This document shows, one piece after another, positions 6,894 to 10,299 of a stretch of DNA of 10,299 bases. Both the position numbers and the translations under genes were made by a program. Below the pieces are notes generated by a model. It had not been told where the DNA came from and ran no database searches. It was given only the letters and a program-made list of their open reading frames with translations. The stretch is from Nanohaloarchaea archaeon SW_4_43_9. GTDB taxonomy: Archaea > Nanohalarchaeota > Nanosalinia > Nanosalinales > Nanosalinaceae. Location: positions 1-10,299 of the forward strand of contig PXPD01000048.1 in NCBI GenBank assembly GCA_003009815.1, in the 5' to 3' direction. How positions within the stretch are numbered: position 1 is the stretch's first letter; each line of letters starts with the position of its first letter.

Positions 6894-6903
6894 CGATTAA
6901 TCG
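6894..6903. promoter_or_regulatory. Perfect 10-base palindrome upstream of the NYN gene
   Basis: CGATTAATCG is self-complementary and lies 29-38 bases before the NYN start, between the putative TATA box and the ribosome binding site. It may be an operator near the transcription start; a chance palindrome of this length is also possible. Confidence 0.25.
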
Positions 6904-6938
6904 TCGATTCGTTACAGTAAAGAAGAGCAATCAGACAT

Positions 6939-7868
6939 TTAAAAGCCTATTCGCTCCATGAATTTCGGCTCACCGTGAAGATACATATCCACAAAGAGCA
7001 CGCCCATTAACTGTCTGACAAAGTAGTATAGACCGACCAGTAAAACCACTTCAGGAGAAACATGAGCCCCTATGAAAAAGGCAATAGCAATATTACGGGA
7101 TGAGGAAATAAAACCTATTGCACGGGCTTCCTTTTCGTAGAAGCCTGAAAGCATCCCTAGAACATGGGAATAACCAAAAGTCAGAACGCTGAAAGCCCCG
7201 AAAAGCAGGCCAGCTACCAGCAACTGAGAAGTATAAATTACACCATCAGCCTGGAGAATTAAGCGGCCCTGAACCAGTGTAATAGCGGTTATCAGCCAGA
7301 AAGATAGCTTTGAGAAATGAATTCTCATATCTTCAATCAGGTAGTTCTCATAACTCTGGGTAATGACACCTATCAGGAAAGGAGCGACCGCAAACACAAG
7401 ATTATCCATCATTAGAGAGTAATTAATCTCAAGAGGGAATAATAAAAGCAGGACGGGAACAAAAATCAATGAACCAAAAACACTGAAAGTACTGGCATAA
7501 GAAGCCAAATCTCCATCTGCCTTCGCCAAGTTAGACCATATAGCCGGTGAGCTCAGAGCTGCCCCAGAAGCACCGAGAACTAGGAATACGTCCCCTATGT
7601 GTCCCGGGACATACGAGAATATGTATGCTATGGCTGGCACGAGGGCGAAAACTGATAGAATTGCAAGCGAAAGCTGTTTACTTTTGTTTCTAATCGCTTT
7701 GAAAAAGCTTAGATCTAGGTGAAGTCCGACAAGGAAAAACAGTGAGGCCAGTAAAAACGTGAACAGAACATTGGTGAGCACCTGTCCTGAAACAAAGTAG
7801 GAAACGGCTCCAGCGGAGACTACTAGAACTGCGAGCTCCAGATCGGTTTTCAGGCCATGAAATGGCAT
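6939..7868 (-). CDS. BASS/SBF-type transporter (bile acid:sodium symporter superfamily)
   Basis: A 309-residue, very hydrophobic protein with about ten transmembrane helices and only short loops. Two segments support the BASS/SBF fold assignment. SSPAIWSNLAKADGDLA (106-122), followed by STFSVFGSLIFVPVLLLL (126-143), resembles the repeat-one crossover region with its conserved GD and following helix. GFISSSRNIAIAFFIGA (252-268) resembles the second crossover, usually E-x-G-x-Q-N-x-x-L-A in the family; here RN replaces QN and the acidic residue is absent at the expected place, so ion coupling may differ. Substrate is unknown. A TATTAATAAA box (minus strand, 7891-7900) sits 27 bases before the ATG, consistent with a leaderless transcript. 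A distant member of the Na+/H+ antiporter or auxin-carrier groups is the main alternative, as all share an inverted-repeat fold. Confidence 0.65.
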   Translation of the reverse strand: MPFHGLKTDLELAVLVVSAGAVSYFVSGQVLTNVLFTFLLASLFFLVGLHLDLSFFKAIRNKSKQLSLAILSVFALVPAIAYIFSYVPGHIGDVFLVLGASGAALSSPAIWSNLAKADGDLASYASTFSVFGSLIFVPVLLLLFPLEINYSLMMDNLVFAVAPFLIGVITQSYENYLIEDMRIHFSKLSFWLITAITLVQGRLILQADGVIYTSQLLVAGLLFGAFSVLTFGYSHVLGMLSGFYEKEARAIGFISSSRNIAIAFFIGAHVSPEVVLLVGLYYFVRQLMGVLFVDMYLHGEPKFMERIGF

Positions 7869-7890
7869 GATGGAAAATGGTTGAAGCTGG

Positions 7891-7900
7891 TTTATTAATA
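7891..7900 (-). promoter_or_regulatory. TATA box for the BASS-type transporter gene
   Basis: TATTAATAAA read on the minus strand, centred 27 bases before the ATG at 7868, with no ribosome binding site in between. It also lies immediately before the first possible ATG of the divergent small ORF. Confidence 0.6.
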
Positions 7901-7901
7901 T

Positions 7902-8093
7902 ATGAGTTTAACTGATTTGTTGTTAACTACTTCTATAATGCCAATTAATAAGGAGAGTTCGACATTAGAAGATTTAGCAACTGAATACCTGAAATATGAG
8001 TATGAAGGATATTTCATAATTGACGCAGAAATGGGAGAAAAAGAAGGACAGGACATGGCGACTATTAAAGGGTCAAATAAATCTTCCCTATAA
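7902..8093 (+). CDS. Small hypothetical protein (63 or 51 residues)
   Basis: A short acidic ORF of 63 codons with no recognised family. The middle (residues 21-47, LEDLATEYLKYEYEGYFIIDAEMGEKE) looks like a helix followed by a strand. The first ATG lies too close to the transporter's promoter to have a plausible promoter of its own. The second ATG at 7938 (MPINKESS) has GTTTAAC near 7906-7912, about 28 bases upstream, and is the better leaderless start, giving 51 residues. The stop is only eight bases from the end of the convergent endonuclease IV gene, a tight arrangement that supports a real gene, but coding status is uncertain. Confidence 0.4.
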   Translation: MSLTDLLLTTSIMPINKESSTLEDLATEYLKYEYEGYFIIDAEMGEKEGQDMATIKGSNKSSL

Positions 8094-8101
8094 GATAGAT
8101 A

Positions 8102-8877
8102 CTATACTCTCAATTCTACAATCTTCTCCAGGTTCTCTTCATAGCCTTTACCGTTGCTTGTCGGAGTCTCGAGAATCATAGGTTTTTCCTCCAGTTTTTC
8201 TGAATTAACCACATTCTCAAATCCTTTTTCTCCAATACTTCCCTCACCGATATGCTGATGATTATCTTTCTCACTACCTTTCTCATCTTTTGAATCGTTC
8301 AGGTGTAGGACTTTTACTTTTGCCAGACCGAGATCTTCTTCAATTTCCTGAATAAAGTCTTTGAAGCCCTCTTCCTCTCTCAGTTCATATCCTGCATCTG
8401 TCTCAGCTGGCCCATTGATTTCCCGAGCGTTGTCCCTTTTCCAGCAGTGTTTTCAAGAAGAAGAGTGACGTTATCCGGAATCTCCAGTTCATCAATACCT
8501 TCAGCTATTCTTTCAATCCCGTTTTCAACTCCAGAACCTGTATGAGCGCCAGGATGGAAAACTACATACTCGACTCCCACTTTTTCGGCTGCATCCAACT
8601 CTGACTGAAGACAGTTTAAAGATTTCTTGAATAGATCGTCTTTGGGTGTAGCAAGGTTGACCAGATAAGTTGAGTGAATAACATAAGGGTTCTGATCTTT
8701 TCTGTCTCTAGCTTCCTGAAAACTTTCCCCGTCTTCATCGGTATATTCAGAGACTCTCCATGTTCTCGGCGATCCTGCAAATATTTGACCGCAGTTGCCC
8801 CCAATATCTTCCTGTCTTTCAACTGCTTTTTCCATTCCACCTGAGATCGATACATGTGCACCTACTCTGAATTCCAT
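8102..8877 (-). pseudogene. nfo: Endonuclease IV (AP endonuclease) disrupted by an internal deletion with frameshift
   Basis: Endonuclease IV cleaves DNA at abasic sites in base excision repair, using a trinuclear zinc centre. The first part (ATG 8877, residues 1-159) has VGAHVSISGGMEKAV (5-19), IFAGSPRTW (32-40), H68 in VIHSTYLVNL, H108 in VVFHPGAHTG and E142 in LLLENTAGKGTTLG. These are the counterparts of E. coli ligands H69, H109 and E145. This frame stops at 8380. The C-terminal part continues in another frame from about 8401 to TAG 8102 with DAGYELREEEGF, VLHLNDSKDEKGSEKDNHQHIGEG and PMILETPTSNGKGYEE, the counterparts of H216, D229, H231 and E261. The stretch between, which in the family includes the CxDTCH motif with ligands D179 and H182, is absent: about 20-25 codons are missing as well as the frame being shifted. 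The product should be inactive, unless this is an assembly error. Confidence 0.88.
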
Positions 8878-8963
8878 AATTCATCATTAACGCATATTGT
8901 TCAAAACATTACCGATTATTTAAGAAAAAACTAAATTTAAGATAAAAACCATAGTTGACTGAT
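8878..8963. promoter_or_regulatory. Divergent promoter region between nfo and a tiny ORF
   Basis: An AT-rich spacer. On the plus strand AAATTTAAG at 8933-8941 is centred 27 bases before the ATG at 8964, a leaderless-type arrangement. On the minus strand TTCTTAAATAA (about 8918-8928) could serve nfo with a leader of about 20 bases; no strong ribosome binding site is seen for nfo. Confidence 0.45.
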
Positions 8964-9044
8964 ATGGAACAACCAATTATTCAAAAGGTACTAGCGGGAA
9001 ATCCTAGGCCGGATATTATTTCAAAAGTCATTTTAATCAAATGA
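8964..9044 (+). CDS. Tiny ORF, 26 residues, unknown
   Basis: MEQPIIQKVLAGNPRPDIIS begins this 26-codon ORF, which has a well-spaced TATA-like box (8933-8941) and no ribosome binding site. Its TGA overlaps the ATG of a second tiny ORF (ATGA at 9041-9044). One added A in the AAA run just before the overlap would fuse both into a 42-residue protein. It may be a small peptide gene or a frameshifted remnant. No family recognised. Confidence 0.3.
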   Translation: MEQPIIQKVLAGNPRPDIISKVILIK

Positions 9045-9091
9045 AATCCGATGGATGCTCGGAAGAAGTTAAAGAGTTTCCGGAAGAGTGA
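9041..9091 (+). CDS. Tiny ORF, 16 residues, overlapping the previous one
   Basis: MKSDGCSEEVKEFPEE is a 16-residue acidic reading frame, starting inside the stop of the previous ORF through an ATGA overlap. It contains a single Cys. It is followed by T-rich sequence (from 9105) that could end transcription. It is more likely the C-terminal part of a small frameshifted protein than an independent gene. Confidence 0.25.
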   Translation: MKSDGCSEEVKEFPEE

Positions 9092-9144
9092 TTACACCTC
9101 TCGCTATTTTTTGGTGAAATAAAAAATAAAGAAATATGAAATTT

Positions 9145-9492
9145 TTAGGTTCCTGGAATACCTATGGCGTCTAGCTCAGTTATCCCGCCTGCTGATAGAA
9201 GGTAAAGGATAACTATAGTAGCCAGCCAGGAGGTAACACCTATCAGGATGGCATTTACCCATCCGCCAGAGTAGTAGAAGTTAATCACTATTATCCATGA
9301 CAGAAGCGCCAGAATGGGTCCGAAAAACGGAAGCCATGCCAGAAGAGACCAGACAATAGCTCCGGTTAAAGCCGTCAGTACCGCTTTTCCGATATCTCCT
9401 GTACCAGTTACTATTCGTCCTCCAATATAGATGCCGATGGATCCCAGGGTAAGACTAACCAGAAATACCACAAGTGAGTCGACTAGTGCCAT
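9145..9492 (-). CDS. Small four-helix membrane protein, unknown function
   Basis: A 115-residue protein made almost entirely of transmembrane helices (about 6-25, 35-50, 55-71 and 80-100), with a glycine-rich first half (LGSIGIYIGGRIVTGTGDIG) and a Gly/Thr-ending tail (IGIPGT). Charged residues are very few. It resembles small conserved membrane proteins of halophilic archaea with no assigned function, but I cannot name the family. TTATATTAG (minus strand, about 9512-9520) is 24-27 bases before the ATG at 9492, supporting a leaderless start there; GAGG at 9507-9510 is too far away to be a usual ribosome binding site. It stands alone, with 118 bases to the upstream flavoprotein gene. Confidence 0.75.
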   Translation of the reverse strand: MALVDSLVVFLVSLTLGSIGIYIGGRIVTGTGDIGKAVLTALTGAIVWSLLAWLPFFGPILALLSWIIVINFYYSGGWVNAILIGVTSWLATIVILYLLSAGGITELDAIGIPGT

Positions 9493-9511
9493 ACATTAAC
9501 TTTGTTCCTCA

Positions 9512-9520
9512 CTAATATAA
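9512..9520 (-). promoter_or_regulatory. TATA box for the small membrane protein gene
   Basis: TTATATTAG on the minus strand, centred about 24 bases before the ATG at 9492, preceded by purine-rich GTAAAAG. Confidence 0.5.
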
Positions 9521-9596
9521 CTTTTACTTACAGGGAAACAGTTGCGAAAATCTATCAGGGAAAATATGTCAGTAGTTAAAGATGAAAAGAACTTGA

Positions 9597-9616
9597 ACCT
9601 GATTTCCAGTTCAGGT
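9597..9616 (-). terminator. Hairpin overlapping the flavoprotein stop codon
   Basis: ACCTGA and TCAGGT are six-base arms (9597-9602 and 9611-9616) around an eight-base loop. On the minus-strand transcript the stem includes the stop codon and is followed by TCAAGTTCTTTT, a T-rich stretch where transcription could end. The stem is short, so the call is tentative. Confidence 0.35.
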
Positions 9617-10177
9617 ATCGTGATCCTCGTAGGGTTCCCCATATTTGTCGCTGAGAAGATTTAAAGCGGCTTTTGCGCCATCCCCTATAGCAACCGATGT
9701 CTGGTACTCCCAACTGTTGGAGAGTCCGGCGACATACAGTTTTTCTATATCTGTCGATTCATTTGAATCATCAGTTTTGATGTGTCTATCCATCATATAA
9801 GGGCCTTCAACTCCTTCCTGGTATTCCAGATCCAGGTTTTCCAGATAGCTGAGGTCTCCTGCCGAAGCAACTATTACATACTCTGATTCGTATTCGTCTT
9901 CACTTGTCTTTATCCTGAAGCCGTCTTCCGTTTTCTCTACTTTCTCTACTTCTTCCTCTTTAATTTCTCCATCAAAGTCTTCCAACTTGTTCTTACCGCT
10001 TTTCAAAAGTTCTTGCCCTGATACTGAGTCGTGACCTATCAAGTTCTGGATGTTTGAAGTGTTGTGTACAAGAGATTCACCAGTGTCAAGCAAAAGAGTT
10101 TGCTCACCTGCTTTTGCGGTGAAAACTCCTGCCTGAAGACCGGCTATTCCTCCTCCGATTACGGTAACTGTTTTCAT
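9611..10177 (-). CDS. FAD-binding thioredoxin-reductase-like flavoprotein, single-domain form
   Basis: A 188-residue protein related to thioredoxin reductase but consisting only of the FAD-binding domain. VTVIGGGIAGLQAG (4-17) is the dinucleotide-binding loop and D31 in LLLDTG would hold the adenosine ribose. VIVASAG (101-107) and LYVAGLSNSWEYQTSVAIGDGAKAAL (147-172) are the second and C-terminal FAD motifs. Full-length thioredoxin reductases have about 310 residues, with an inserted NADPH domain carrying the CxxC redox pair; both are missing here and no cysteine pair is present. The tail SDKYGEPYEDHD is typical of the short versions found in haloarchaea, so this is a natural short form and not a truncation. 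Its partner and substrate are unknown. A TATA-like TTTGAATAA (10198-10206) is 26 bases from the ATG, indicating a leaderless message. Confidence 0.85.
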   Translation of the reverse strand: MKTVTVIGGGIAGLQAGVFTAKAGEQTLLLDTGESLVHNTSNIQNLIGHDSVSGQELLKSGKNKLEDFDGEIKEEEVEKVEKTEDGFRIKTSEDEYESEYVIVASAGDLSYLENLDLEYQEGVEGPYMMDRHIKTDDSNESTDIEKLYVAGLSNSWEYQTSVAIGDGAKAALNLLSDKYGEPYEDHDT

Positions 10178-10197
10178 ACAAAGAGATAGAGACAGTA

Positions 10198-10206
10198 CTT
10201 ATTCAA
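10198..10206 (-). promoter_or_regulatory. TATA-like box for the flavoprotein gene, overlapping the upstream stop
   Basis: TTTGAATAA (within AATATTTGAATAAG) on the minus strand is centred 26 bases before the ATG at 10177 and contains the TGA stop of the preceding partial gene, so promoter and stop codon share bases. Confidence 0.5.
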
Positions 10207-10298
10207 ATATTTTGATTCACAATCTTTCTTAACCTGTCCTCTACCTGATAGCTGACCTCGACCATCTTTTCTACCTCGGTCTCGGCAAACCGAAGTAT
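10203..10298 (-). CDS. C-terminal end of an unidentified gene, cut by the window edge
   Basis: An open frame enters from the right edge and stops at TGA 10203, giving 31 visible residues (ILRFAETEVEKMVEVSYQVE and on to QNI). The composition is acidic/basic amphipathic, probably a C-terminal helix, and matches the style of neighbouring genes. It ends 25 bases before the flavoprotein start. The family cannot be told from this tail. Confidence 0.55.
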   Translation of the reverse strand: MLRFAETEVEKMVEVSYQVEDRLRKIVNQNI

Positions 10299-10299
10299 C

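Noticed and set aside
8616..8861. Second minus-strand ORF of 81 codons inside nfo
   Set aside because: It is an alternative frame of the endonuclease IV gene with no family features.
1..10299. CRISPR array, tRNA, rRNA, insertion sequence or toxin-antitoxin pair
   Set aside because: No regularly spaced repeats, cloverleaf, transposase or terminal repeats were seen. The PIN and NYN domains belong to larger or differently arranged proteins and have no adjacent antitoxin-like gene.

Overview
The window reads as archaeal and halophilic. The proteins are acidic and rich in Glu and Lys, and several resemble haloarchaeal families: a class II ribonucleotide reductase, a FAD-only thioredoxin-reductase-like flavoprotein, a PIN-ATPase-KH protein and a DUF389 membrane protein. 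Many genes show a TATA-like box about 24-27 bases before a start codon with no ribosome binding site, which points to leaderless transcripts. The moderate GC content and Lys-rich composition fit a Nanohaloarchaeota-like genome better than a classical high-GC haloarchaeon. This placement is inference from composition and protein style, not from a marker gene.

Layout: (1) 1-1517, minus strand: nrdR, which is broken by one frameshift at a homopolymer, followed by the N-terminal 344 codons of a class II ribonucleotide reductase that runs off the left edge. (2) 1518-1820: a 303-base divergent intergenic region with two good inverted repeats and a likely nrdR promoter. (3) 1821-5193, plus strand: a PIN-ATPase-KH protein (PINA-like), a DUF389/TIGR00341 membrane protein and a small three-helix membrane protein. 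(4) 5190-6865, minus strand: a two-gene operon with a NYN/LabA-type nuclease followed by a protein with four CBS motifs and a C-terminal domain like the ribosome hibernation factor HPF. (5) 6939-7868, minus: a BASS-type transporter, divergent from a small unknown ORF. (6) 8102-8877, minus: an endonuclease IV gene with an internal deletion that removes the segment carrying two metal ligands and shifts the frame. (7) 8964-9091, plus: a pair of overlapping tiny ORFs behind a good promoter. (8) 9145-10298, minus: a small membrane protein, the FAD-only flavoprotein and the tail of an unidentified gene.

Functionally, NrdR and the reductase form a dNTP-supply unit. The NYN nuclease and the CBS-HPF protein look like a translation and RNA shutdown unit sensitive to nucleotide state. 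The PIN-ATPase and endonuclease IV belong to DNA repair or recombination. The most unusual items are the CBS-HPF/NYN operon, the gutted endonuclease IV, the frameshifted nrdR and the structured nrdR leader. No CRISPR array, insertion sequence, tRNA or rRNA was seen.
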